64,000 bases of DNA from Opitutus sp. GAS368. GTDB lineage: Bacteria; Verrucomicrobiota; Verrucomicrobiia; Opitutales; Opitutaceae. The notes below the pieces were generated by a model, which saw only the letters and a list, made by a program, of their open reading frames with translations, ran no database searches and was not told where the DNA came from. The DNA is taken from positions 1 through 64,000 of the forward strand of contig CAMBRG010000004.1 of assembly GCA_945869845.1 (NCBI GenBank). The letters are read 5' to 3'. The position numbers and the translations under genes were made by a program. Of the stretch, positions 26,401-34,604 are shown one piece after another (position 1 is the stretch's first letter; each line of letters starts with the position of its first letter).

Positions 26401-29340
26401 GGCGATGCGGCCGCGGGCGGTCGAATTCACCTGGTCAAACGAGCCGGCGAGGATGAGCTTGCCGTCGGCTTGGAGGGCGAGCGCGAAAACGCTGCCGTTG
26501 ATCAGCGGTTTGTAGCTCGAATCGAATTCTCCATCCGGCGTGAGCCGGGCCAGATTTGAATTCGTGAGGCCGGTTTGATTCGTGAAGGCTCCGGCGATGA
26601 TGATTTTGCCGTCCGGTTGGACGAGCACGGCCCGAATCTCGCCGATGAGTTGGCGAACACCGAAATGGTTAAAACTGGCGCGCAGGGCGCTGTTGCGCTC
26701 GAACCAGCCGAAGTTCGCCGTCTGCACCGCGGCGTTGCCGCGCGCGGGCTGCACCATGAGCGCGGAGACCGGACCGTCAGGGTTGGGGTTAAAATTGGTA
26801 TCGGCCGCCCCGCCGAGGGTGAAACGGGCGAGGTTACGGCTCGTGGCCCCGGCAAAATTGGTAAACGAACCGCCCACGAGCAGCCGGGAATCGGGCTGAA
26901 CCGCCAAGGTCGTGATTTGGCCGGAAGCGGAAGTCGCAGCAGGGTCGAAGGCACCGTCAACGGTGCCGTTGGCGTTGAGCCGGACGATGCGATTGGGGGC
27001 GAGCACGAGTCCTTGGCCCGCCGGCGTGAGGGCGTTGAAACCGCCGCTCACGATCATCTGACCGCTGGCCAGGACCGTGATGGCGTTGACCTGGCCGCCA
27101 CCATTGGGATTGAACGCCGTGTCCACGGAGCCGTCGGTGTTGAGGCGGGCGATCCGGTTGATGTCTACATTCTTCGTGAGGTCGTCCTGGTTGCGGAAGA
27201 AACTGAAGAGACCACCGGCAACGATTTTGCCGTCGGACTGAAGCGCGAGCGTGTTGATCTGGTCGCTGGCGCGGGGGTTATACGCGGTGTCAAGGGTGCC
27301 ATCGGCGTTGAAGCGCGCGATGAAGTAGCGCACGGTGAGGCTCGCGGCGCCTTTTGGAGCGACGGTGTTGAACGCGCCAGCGACGACGATCTTCCCGTCG
27401 CTTTGCACCACTTGGGTGAAGACGTTGCCGTTGATCCCGGTGTCCCACGAGGTATCGACCGTGCCATCGGAATTTAGGCGGGCAGAATACGCGCGACCGG
27501 TCGAAGAGGTGCCCGCGTTGGGCGTGAAGAACGTGAAATTGCCGCCGATGAGGATCTTGCCGTCACTCAGCACGGTGATGACGGTGGGCGAGGAGTTGGC
27601 GCCGGGGTCGAAGCTGTCGAGCGTGCCATTGGGATTGAGGCGGGCGATGAAGCCGCGGTTGGTGGTGGCGGATACGCCGTTGGGCTGGAGCGCGGTGAAA
27701 GCTCCGCCGACCACGATCTTTTGGTCGGCGCTTTGGAGCGCGAGCGCGGTGACTTGGGCGTTGGGGGCGGGGTCAAACGCGGCATCGACCGAGCCATCGC
27801 TGTTGAGCCGGGCGAGGTAACGACGGGGAATGCCACTGAGGTTCGTAAACGCGCCGCCGATGACGATCTGGCCGTTGGCCTGAACGACGATCGCGGTGAC
27901 AATATCATTGGCGACCGGCGCAAACGCGGTGTCCACCGTGCCGTTGGCATTGAGGCGAGCGAGGAAGTTGCGGGTCACGCCGCCCAGAATCGAGAAGTTG
28001 CCGCCGACGATTACTTTGCCGTCGGACTGCACCGCTTGGACGACGATGCGGCCATTGGACGTCGGATCGAGGGTGGTGTCGACCGAGCCGTCGGCGTTGA
28101 GGCGGGCGAGGAAGTTCCGATTGACCGGGGCGACGGTCGCGCCGGCGCGATATTGGGTAAAATAACCGCCGGCGATGACCTTGCCGTCGGCTTGGAGCGC
28201 GAGAGCTTGGACCGCGCCGTTACCGGAACTGTTGAACGTCACGTCGAGGCTACCGTCGACCAAGAGACGCGCCAGATAGGTCCGGCTGGTAGATCCCGCA
28301 TCGTTGTTGGGCCGCAGACTGGTAAAAGCGCCGCCGACCAGCAGCGTGCCATCGGGCTGGAGCAGAAGGGCGTTGACGTCGGCGTTGGGATTCGGATTCC
28401 AAGCGGTATCGAGGGAACCGTCCGCGTTGAGCCGGGCGAGGCGGCTGCGGGTCGTCGTGGCGGTTGAGCCGCCGGGGACGATGGCGTTAAACGAGCCGCC
28501 GAGAATAATTTTGCCGTCCGTCTGCACGGCGATTGTGGTGACGGCATTGTCGGGCTTCGCATCGAATTCGGAATCGGGCGTGCCGTTCGGATTCAGCCGG
28601 GCAAAGCGCGTGCGGGTGGTGGTGACGCCGTTTTCAGGGCTCAGCGAGGTGAACGAACCGCCGACGAGGATTTTATTGCCGTCGCCTTGAAGCGCGAGGC
28701 TGAGGACTGCGGCGTTGGGGTTGGGGTTGAACGTGGTATCGATCGCGCCGGAGGCCAACAGGCGGGCGAGGTAATTCCGGGCCACGCCACCGACCGAGCG
28801 GAAAGTGCCACCGATGACGATCCGTCCATCGGCTTGGACGACGATCGAGGTCACCTGCGGGGCGCCGGCACCGCCCACATTGGGGTTAAACGTAAGATCG
28901 ACCCGGCCGTCGGGCAGAATGCGAGCGAGGCGATTGCGGAGGGCGGCGGGCGCAGGATTGGAATTGTTGGGCTGAAGCTGGGTGAAAAATCCGCCGATAA
29001 TAATGCTGCCGTCGGGCTGGAGGGCGATGGCGGTGACGTGGCCGTTCGGGGCCGGGTTGAATTCCAAGTCGAGCGTGCCGTTGCTGTTGAACCGGGCAAA
29101 ATTAACGCGATCGATGCGGTCCGAGGCCCCGTTGGGGAGAACGGTGGTGAACGCTCCGCCGACGATGACCTTGCCATCGCGCTGGGTGACGGCGGCGAAC
29201 ACGGGGCCGTTGAGATTGGGGTCGAAACCGTCGTTAGCGGAAGGCGTCTGACCGATGAGCGCGGCGGCGGAGGCAACCACTAATGAACTCGTGCGGACGA
29301 GCGCGCGGACGCCGAGGCGGAGGGACGATAAGGACAACAT
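23479..29340 (-). CDS. Very large secreted protein of about 27 delta-60-type repeats with C-terminal Ig-like region and two 'LVRxxGPxLxxFGV' modules
   Basis: Recurring xVxALALQxDGKIxxGGxFTxxxxxxRxxLARLNxDGxxDxxFxP units; C-terminal PPGLALNSDTGVISGIATTAGTYGVMVTATN (putative Ig) followed by two related ~110-aa modules. Confidence 0.92.
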   Translation of the reverse strand: MLSLSSLRLGVRALVRTSSLVVASAAALIGQTPSANDGFDPNLNGPVFAAVTQRDGKVIVGGAFTTVLPNGASDRIDRVNFARFNSNGTLDLEFNPAPNGHVTAIALQPDGSIIIGGFFTQLQPNNSNPAPAALRNRLARILPDGRVDLTFNPNVGGAGAPQVTSIVVQADGRIVIGGTFRSVGGVARNYLARLLASGAIDTTFNPNPNAAVLSLALQGDGNKILVGGSFTSLSPENGVTTTRTRFARLNPNGTPDSEFDAKPDNAVTTIAVQTDGKIILGGSFNAIVPGGSTATTTRSRLARLNADGSLDTAWNPNPNADVNALLLQPDGTLLVGGAFTSLRPNNDAGSTSRTYLARLLVDGSLDVTFNSSGNGAVQALALQADGKVIAGGYFTQYRAGATVAPVNRNFLARLNADGSVDTTLDPTSNGRIVVQAVQSDGKVIVGGNFSILGGVTRNFLARLNANGTVDTAFAPVANDIVTAIVVQANGQIVIGGAFTNLSGIPRRYLARLNSDGSVDAAFDPAPNAQVTALALQSADQKIVVGGAFTALQPNGVSATTNRGFIARLNPNGTLDSFDPGANSSPTVITVLSDGKILIGGNFTFFTPNAGTSSTGRAYSARLNSDGTVDTSWDTGINGNVFTQVVQSDGKIVVAGAFNTVAPKGAASLTVRYFIARFNADGTLDTAYNPRASDQINTLALQSDGKIVAGGLFSFFRNQDDLTKNVDINRIARLNTDGSVDTAFNPNGGGQVNAITVLASGQMIVSGGFNALTPAGQGLVLAPNRIVRLNANGTVDGAFDPAATSASGQITTLAVQPDSRLLVGGSFTNFAGATSRNLARFTLGGAADTNFNPNPDGPVSALMVQPARGNAAVQTANFGWFERNSALRASFNHFGVRQLIGEIRAVLVQPDGKIIIAGAFTNQTGLTNSNLARLTPDGEFDSSYKPLINGSVFALALQADGKLILAGSFDQVNSTARGRIARLNADGSLDTAYDPTASADVRALALQTDGKLVLGGDFTTLQPGATGTAVGRSYLARLNTDGTIDTPYNPTANAAVNALVFQSDGKLLVGGSFTSLQPGATGTAVNRSNLARLNADGTVDSYNPGPNAAVNAITLQFPDGKAIIGGAFNGVRPNEEATYARSGIARLNLDGTIDLDFDPSANGAVNALAAFADGTILAGGDFTTFRPNGAAFATTRTRLALINSDGVLNPGFNPGPTGSVFAVRALADGSIFAGGRFNGIQGDGSLLVGGNFATIGGSQNANLAFLDGDGNASPFFSPNPNGLVAALAQQADTRLIVGGNFTSIAGLPRARLARLTLAGVIDPTFNPGVDGLVSTLSVQADGRILLGGTFANVAGTARANLARLTAAGAIDSAFTAVTNGSVFALRMLPDGKILIAGSFTAVSGTARNRLARLNADGSVDPAFTASVGNGEVRSLALSADGKITLAGTFTTVSGAPRANVARLNADGSLDAAFNPATNGTVFAAILQGDGAPVLGGTFSTAGGLARVNLARLASTTPATQAIVAAANRTSVIWNRGGSSPDVSAVRFEFSTDSANWTAIGIATRVGATANWQLTGLNLPAADTFYIRASGATAGLLRAVQAFNFSVVPAFNSANSVGTTSGNQFLLATGTGATAAYAAEGLPPGLALNSDTGVISGIATTAGTYGVMVTATNAGGTVARALSITVSPPGSTSVGPAILYNLASRATIAGSGLTTSGFSVSGPGNKSVLVRASGPALAAFGVTDGIARPRLRLFNAVGAVMLENAGWANNSEVAATAARLGAFAYTAGSVDAAVVVSLAPGNYSVQVGDDAARGGSVLTEIYTAEAVVTATLINLAARAPVAVGRPLIGGFVVTGEAGTVQRLLLRGVGPGLAKFGVTGALGDPVIKVYNSAGALVAANDDWSGADLAALAPFALDAGSKDAALIYSFSPGAYTLEVSTTGTAGEALAEIYSVAP

Positions 29341-29689
29341 AAGGAAAGGGACGGTGGGCGAAGAATCTCGGCGAAAGTTAAAACCATGCCAAGGGAGCAA
29401 GATGCGAACAAGTGAACCAAAGGCTCACCTGCGGACACAGCCAGCAGATTGACAGGAAGGAATACTTTTTAGTCCCGGCGCTTCCGGCGCAAGTTCCGAA
29501 AATCTCCCTCCGAGCCCAACCTCGGGCCGCTCAATCCCGCTGGGTGAGGCAAGCTGAGGCGCTCATGGTGGGAGTTTGGCGTCAGCAGCGGTCACGTTTC
29601 GGAACTCTCGCTCTTGCAGTTTTCCATGAGGGCGCGCCGCAAATTTTTTCCGCCGCAAGCAGTTGGGGGGAGGGCTTGCCGACCCCAAG

Positions 29690-29830
29690 CTATTGCAACC
29701 TGAGATTTCGCCAGAGGGCGTTGCCGGGCTGTTGGTCGGTGCCGGGCAGGAGCGTGCGCTGGTAGAGGCGCAGGGTGGTTTCGCGGCTGGCAAATGAGGT
29801 TAGGTCGATATTGGCGGAACGCCACGTACG
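29690..29830 (-). pseudogene. C-terminal remnant of a secreted carbohydrate-active-type protein
   Basis: Minus-strand frame reads ...TWRSANIDLTSFASRETTLRLYQRTLLPGTDQQPGNALWRNLRLQ-TAG with no start; stop in frame upstream. Confidence 0.35.
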
Positions 29831-29992
29831 CTCCGACGAAGAGGCAGTCGGCCGTAAGCGCTGGGTGCGGCCGTTTTGGGGATAAACAGATTGTCATCTT
29901 TGGCCTCTCGCTTTCGGAGTCTTTGCCTGCCCAGCGAAAACAGCGCAGCGAAGGCTTGAATCCCCCGGTGGTTTGGGCGCGAAGTAGCGGGG

Positions 29993-30907
29993 ATGAAATC
30001 GACCCCGACTGCGCCCGGCCCCGAATCTAAAATATCCCGGCGCGATCTTCTGCGCGGAGCGGCGGCGTTGGCGGCGGCGGGTCTCACCGCCGGCGCGGCA
30101 ACCGGCCGCGCGGCCGAGGCGGAGGTCTATCGCGCGAAAAACGGCCGGGTTTTGCAATCGGTGGTCCCGTGGTGCTTCCGGCCGATGACGCTGGAGGAGT
30201 TGTGTACGGTGGCCGTGCGCTTGGGAATTCCCTCGGTCGAACTGACCACACCCCACAACTTTCCCCTACTCAAAAAACACGGCCTCGGGTGTGCGCTGAC
30301 GAGCAGTCACGGTTTCGCGAAGGGCTTCGCCCACGTCGAGGAGCACGCGGAGTGCCTCAAAGTACTGCGCGAGCGGATCGACGCCACGGCGGCCGCGGAG
30401 TTTCCGGCGGTGATCACGTTTTCCGGCTTTCGGCGCGGGATCTCGGACGAAGCCGGCACCAAAAACATGGTCGAGGGGTTGAAGAAAATCGCCGGCTACG
30501 CGGAGGAGAAAAAAGTGACGGTCTGCCTTGAGATGCTGAACTCCAAGGTGAACGAGGAGATGAAGGGGCACCCGGATTATTTCTGCGACGACATCGACCA
30601 CTCGGTGGAGATTTGCCGACTCGTCGGGTCGGAGCGTGTGAAAGTGCTCTTCGATATCTATCACGTGCAAATCATGCACGGCGACGTGATCCGGCGCGTG
30701 CAGCAGCACAAGGACTGGATCGGCCACTACCACACGGCGGGCGTCCCCGGGCGCAACGAAATCGACGGGACGCAGGAGATAAACTACCGCCCGATCATGC
30801 AGGCGATCGTCGCCACGGGCTACCGCGGCTACGTCGGCCAAGAGTTCATTCCCCTGCGCGATAAAGTGCCCTCACTCAGCGAAGCCGTGCGGATCTGCGA
30901 CGTGTAA
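29993..30907 (+). CDS. Hydroxypyruvate isomerase-like / sugar phosphate isomerase TIM-barrel protein (Tat leader)
   Basis: SRRDLLRGAAALAAAGLTAG; VTVCLEMLNSKVN; KVLFDIYHVQIMHGDVI; HYHTAGVPGRNEIDGTQEINY. Confidence 0.88.
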   Translation: MKSTPTAPGPESKISRRDLLRGAAALAAAGLTAGAATGRAAEAEVYRAKNGRVLQSVVPWCFRPMTLEELCTVAVRLGIPSVELTTPHNFPLLKKHGLGCALTSSHGFAKGFAHVEEHAECLKVLRERIDATAAAEFPAVITFSGFRRGISDEAGTKNMVEGLKKIAGYAEEKKVTVCLEMLNSKVNEEMKGHPDYFCDDIDHSVEICRLVGSERVKVLFDIYHVQIMHGDVIRRVQQHKDWIGHYHTAGVPGRNEIDGTQEINYRPIMQAIVATGYRGYVGQEFIPLRDKVPSLSEAVRICDV

Positions 30908-30938
30908 ACGGCCGGTCGCCCCCGAGACGGCGCCCGGT

Positions 30939-32147
30939 TTAACCCGCCGCCTTCACTCGCTCCCAAAAGGGAAAATACCCGCGCCCCGCGTGCGGGAAAA
31001 GCTCGGTGTCCCAAGCCCGCCGCCGCCAGGTCAGCGCAACTCCCGCCGCGCCCAACGCTCGCTCGGCCGCGAGCCCCTCGTCGAGCCACGGCCCGACAAA
31101 CGGCCGATACGCGACCACGCGCCGCAGGCCCTGCGTCTTCGCCCACTCCACCAGCTCCGCCGCCAGGTCGTCCGTTGCTCCGCCCATCACGACCACCCCG
31201 AAGTGCGCTCCGGCCCGCGTCGCGCCGTCGCCGAGCGCGGCTCGCGTCCACCCGGCCACGCTCTCACCCCAGCCGGCGCGTCCCGCGATTCCCGTCGGCC
31301 ACACCGCGTTGACCGACGCAACGTTCTCTCCCGCCAGTTCGCCAATTTCCACCGCAAGGTCCTCGGCGTGAAGCCAGAGTCCCACGCGTTCTCCTGCCCC
31401 ACCCGCCGCCGCACTCCACGAACCAGCCTCGGTCCAAGCCGCCACCTTGAGCAGCGGTTCCTCCGTGATCGCAAACGCGGCGGGCGCGAGCTGTCCCGCC
31501 GCCGGCGCGCACCGGCCTTCGGTGTAATGCGCGATGTTGTCGGCGCGCGCCACGTAGGTTTTCCCCGCTGTCTGGAGCCCCGCGACCCAGCGCCACGAGA
31601 GCGTGTTGCTCGCCGCGTCCCCATCGAGCAGGTGCTCGAAAAAGAACGCCGCGCCCAACTCCCAGGGCAGCCGCAGCGTGAAAATCCAGATCGAGGCAAA
31701 CCACATCCGGGCGTGGTTGTGGAGGTAGCCCGTCGCCACCAGCTCGCGCGCCCAATCGTCGAAGCCCGCAATCCCCGTCCGCCCGGCGCACGCCGCCTCC
31801 CACGCGCTCCGCCGCTCGCCCCGCAAACCGTCGCGCCGGCGCGGCACCGCCTCGGTCCACCGCGTCCACGCGGCGGGGCGTTGCTCCAGCCACCCTTTCC
31901 AATACGTGCGCCAATACACTTCCTGCACAAATTTTTCGACGGCGGGAAACGTCCAACGCGCCCGCGCCGCCGCTACGACTTCGCTCTCCAACAGCAGTCG
32001 CTTCTGCAACCACGGCGAGAGCCGCGCGACGTGATCGTTTCCCGGCCGCACAAAATTTCGCTCCGCCGCATAGGCTCCCGCCGCCGGCAAAAATTCCGCC
32101 AGCCGCGCCTGCGCCGCGGCCCGCGTCGGTTTAAAATTTATCGTCAT
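30939..32147 (-). CDS. Cryptochrome/photolyase-like FAD-binding protein with FAD domain at the N-terminus
   Basis: KFVQEVYWRTYWKGWLEQRP; LVATGYLHNHARMWFASIWIFTLRLPWELGAAFFFEHLLDGDAASNTLSWRWVAGLQTAGKTYVARADNI; C-terminus GYFPFWERVKAAG. Confidence 0.82.
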   Translation of the reverse strand: MTINFKPTRAAAQARLAEFLPAAGAYAAERNFVRPGNDHVARLSPWLQKRLLLESEVVAAARARWTFPAVEKFVQEVYWRTYWKGWLEQRPAAWTRWTEAVPRRRDGLRGERRSAWEAACAGRTGIAGFDDWARELVATGYLHNHARMWFASIWIFTLRLPWELGAAFFFEHLLDGDAASNTLSWRWVAGLQTAGKTYVARADNIAHYTEGRCAPAAGQLAPAAFAITEEPLLKVAAWTEAGSWSAAAGGAGERVGLWLHAEDLAVEIGELAGENVASVNAVWPTGIAGRAGWGESVAGWTRAALGDGATRAGAHFGVVVMGGATDDLAAELVEWAKTQGLRRVVAYRPFVGPWLDEGLAAERALGAAGVALTWRRRAWDTELFPHAGRGYFPFWERVKAAG

Positions 32148-32263
32148 CCCCATCCGCGCACCCAACGCCGCCATTCGCTCCGCGCAACCCGCCGGCGCTC
32201 TTTTGCCCCAAAACCAGTCGCCGGCTTGCGAAAGCCACCCGACTCCGTTTTGATTCACACGCC

Positions 32264-32776
32264 ATGAAACTCCGCTCCCTCCTCGTGTTATCCTCCCTCC
32301 TCGCTATGTTCTCTTCCGCCGCTTCCGCCGCGCCCCTCAAGGTCGGCGACGCCGCTCCTGTCGCGTCCGCCACCACCGATGCCGGTGTCACCCTCAACCT
32401 CGCCGACGTCTACGCCAAAAACGCCTACACGCTCGTTTGGTTTTATCCAAAAGCGCTCACCGGCGGCTGCACGAAACAGGGCTGCTCCCTCCGTGATGCC
32501 AACGCCGAGCTCGCCGCCAAGGGTGTCGCCATTATCGGCGTCAGCACCGACACCGTCGAGAAACAGAAAGAGTTCAAAGACGTGAACAAATTCGCCTTCA
32601 CGCTGCTGGCCGACACCGACAAGAAAGTTCTCAAAGCCTTCGGCCAAGAGCCGCTCATGTTCGCCAGCCGCGAGGCCTACCTCATCAAGGGCGGGAAGAT
32701 CGTTTACAAGGACACCGGCGTCACCGCAAAGCAGGCCGAGAACGTCCTCGCCTTCCTCGCCACCCAAAAGAGCTGA
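32264..32776 (+). CDS. Peroxiredoxin (BCP/AhpC-TSA type), exported
   Basis: Signal peptide; LVWFYPKALTGGCTKQGCSLRDANAELAAKGVAIIGVSTD. Confidence 0.9.
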   Translation: MKLRSLLVLSSLLAMFSSAASAAPLKVGDAAPVASATTDAGVTLNLADVYAKNAYTLVWFYPKALTGGCTKQGCSLRDANAELAAKGVAIIGVSTDTVEKQKEFKDVNKFAFTLLADTDKKVLKAFGQEPLMFASREAYLIKGGKIVYKDTGVTAKQAENVLAFLATQKS

Positions 32777-32807
32777 GCGCCCAGGCGATTGCCCGGCCCT
32801 CGGTCCC

Positions 32808-32834
32808 AGCCCGTCATCACGACGGGCTTTTTTG
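32808..32834 (+). terminator. Rho-independent terminator after peroxiredoxin gene
   Basis: AGCCCGTC-ATCAC-GACGGGCT followed by TTTTT. Confidence 0.8.
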
Positions 32835-32880
32835 TGCCCGGCTGGAATCGGGTGTAGCTGGAAGTAACGTTATTGGCTTC

Positions 32881-32936
32881 GTGGCCCGGGTGGCCCGGGT
32901 GGCCCGGGTGGCCCGGGTGGCCCGGGTGGCCCGGGC
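32881..32936. repeat. Short tandem repeat, 9-bp unit GTGGCCCGG x about 6
   Basis: gtggcccgggtggcccgggtggcccgggtggcccgggtggcccgggtggcccgg. Confidence 0.9.
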
Positions 32937-33047
32937 GTCTCGCCCGGGGACGAGCGGGCAGGTCGCCCGGTCGTCTCCGATCCCATGGGCGGGACACCCA
33001 TGACACTTCAATCGCTGATTCCATTTCCAGTTAGGGCACTTGAAATC

Positions 33048-33230
33048 CTAATTCGGCTGCGGAGAATTATCCTTGAGCCAAACGCCGAGGAACCAGCACT
33101 CGATTGCCGATAGAAAATAGCTCGCTGCGGAGGCTCGATCTCTGAACTGAGGAAGCAGAAACGGGAAGAGCCCCGCTATTCCTAAAATTACAAATGTAAG
33201 CCATCCAACACCATGCCAGATGAGTACCAT
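33048..33230 (-). CDS. Possible small membrane protein (60 aa)
   Basis: MVLIWHGVGWLTFVILGIAGLFPFLLPQFRDRASAASYFLSAIECWFLGVWLKDNSPQPN; two hydrophobic stretches in a locally lower-GC segment. Confidence 0.4.
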   Translation of the reverse strand: MVLIWHGVGWLTFVILGIAGLFPFLLPQFRDRASAASYFLSAIECWFLGVWLKDNSPQPN

Positions 33231-33405
33231 ATTTTAAGAAGAGCCAATAACAACTCTAGGTGGCAAGCCTCGCGCAATCTTTCAAAGCACTTTGCCAAGA
33301 ACAGCTGACCGCGATTCGCCAATCGGATATTCAATTGATCGAAATAAATCTGCATCAAGCGAAGGTTCGGATCGCGTCTAAACAAAGCATAAATTCGAGA
33401 CGCGT

Positions 33406-34017
33406 CTAGCTCCGCGCAAACTCCAACAACGGCCCGAAATCCTGCCCATCTGCCGCGCGCACAGCGGCAAGGTAGCGGGCGCGAATTTCTCCGGCTGCGA
33501 CCAGATTCACACCCGCGCCCCACGTCAGCGGCACCCCTCGGCCGGCCGCCACTACGATGTCGGCCACGAGGCGCGCGTGACGACCGTTACCGTTGGGCCA
33601 GGGATGGATCACGACCAATTGATGGTGCAGCCGCACCGCCACCTCGTGCAGCGGATAGCTGGCATACTGCAGTTGCGTCCGCGCGTCGTCGAAAGCGTTG
33701 CGCACACCCTCGGTGATGCGAGGCCCCGCCCAGCCGAGATTTTTCTCCGTCGTGCGGTATCGTCCGGCCCAGCGCCACACGCCGCGAAACATCCGGCGGT
33801 GCAACTCCCGCCCGACTGCGTCGCTTAACAAATCCGTGCGGGCGAGCGCCCGCGGTCGCATCGCCCAAACTCGCGCGGTGTTGATCCCCAGCCGCTCGAC
33901 TTCGTTGAGCTGCGCTCGCGTCGCCAAGCTGGGAATCAATTCCGACTGCTCCTCCGATGTGAGCAGCGTGGCCCCGTCCTCGATGGGAAACAGGTCGAGA
34001 TCGTCTCTCGGGTTCAC
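33406..34017 (-). CDS. Fic/DOC-family protein ('mobile mystery protein B' type)
   Basis: Fic core HPWPNGNGRHAR; FRGVWRWAGRYRTTEKNLG; follows an XRE gene with 4-bp overlap. Confidence 0.88.
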   Translation of the reverse strand: MNPRDDLDLFPIEDGATLLTSEEQSELIPSLATRAQLNEVERLGINTARVWAMRPRALARTDLLSDAVGRELHRRMFRGVWRWAGRYRTTEKNLGWAGPRITEGVRNAFDDARTQLQYASYPLHEVAVRLHHQLVVIHPWPNGNGRHARLVADIVVAAGRGVPLTWGAGVNLVAAGEIRARYLAAVRAADGQDFGPLLEFARS

Positions 34018-34445
34018 GCGGTCGGAGGCGCAGGTCGCACCGGTTTCAGATCCCCCACCGCTTGTCCTTCCAACGCCATCGAATGCTCCGTCGCCGCCAA
34101 ATACGCCCGCGCGAGCTTATGCCGCGCTGCCAGATCGGCAAACGACTCAGCCACCCCCGCCCGCGGCACCACAAAGTATACGACCTCACACTCCATCGCC
34201 TCCGCCGCCCGTTGCAGCGACTTCAGACTAATCGCCCTGCGCGCTTCCGCCGTTTCCAGTTGGGCATAGGATTGCCGGGTCATACCGAGCTTGGCCGCGA
34301 GGCCTGCCTGGGTCGCGCCCGAGCTCTCCCGCACCGCTCGCAGCCAACCGCGCACCGGTCGACGCGCCGCCGCCCGGGCGCTCCTCAAAGCGCCCACTTG
34401 TTGGTCGAGACCCTTTAGCACGATGTCGCGAATTCCGTCATTCAT
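34014..34445 (-). CDS. XRE-family HTH regulator ('mobile mystery protein A' type)
   Basis: LRAVRESSGATQAGLAAKLGMTRQSYAQLETAEARRAISLKSLQRAAEAMECEVVYFVVP. Confidence 0.88.
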   Translation of the reverse strand: MNDGIRDIVLKGLDQQVGALRSARAAARRPVRGWLRAVRESSGATQAGLAAKLGMTRQSYAQLETAEARRAISLKSLQRAAEAMECEVVYFVVPRAGVAESFADLAARHKLARAYLAATEHSMALEGQAVGDLKPVRPAPPTA

Positions 34446-34462
34446 GCAGTCTATAAATTGCT
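34446..34462 (-). promoter_or_regulatory. Operator-like site 1 (inverted relative to site 2)
   Basis: Minus-strand AGCAATTTATAGACTGC, directly upstream of the XRE start codon. Confidence 0.5.
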
Positions 34463-34506
34463 ATTTATAGATATAAGCAAGTTTTAAGCTGCTATAATCA
34501 AAAATA

Positions 34507-34524
34507 GGCAATTTATAAACTGCC
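34507..34524 (+). promoter_or_regulatory. Operator-like site 2
   Basis: GGCAATTTATAAACTGCC, itself an inverted repeat (GGCA...TGCC); 15/17 match to site 1. Confidence 0.5.
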
Positions 34525-34604
34525 TATTATCTTAGCATCGCCCCACCTAAATCAACGCTACCAAGAGATTGTCCGGTGTCCCCGCTGCCCTCTACCTTTC
34601 CCGA

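Noticed and set aside
32704-33024. Collagen-like protein (GHPGHPGHP)
   Set aside because: Reading of the 9-bp tandem repeat; overlaps the peroxiredoxin gene end and its terminator.
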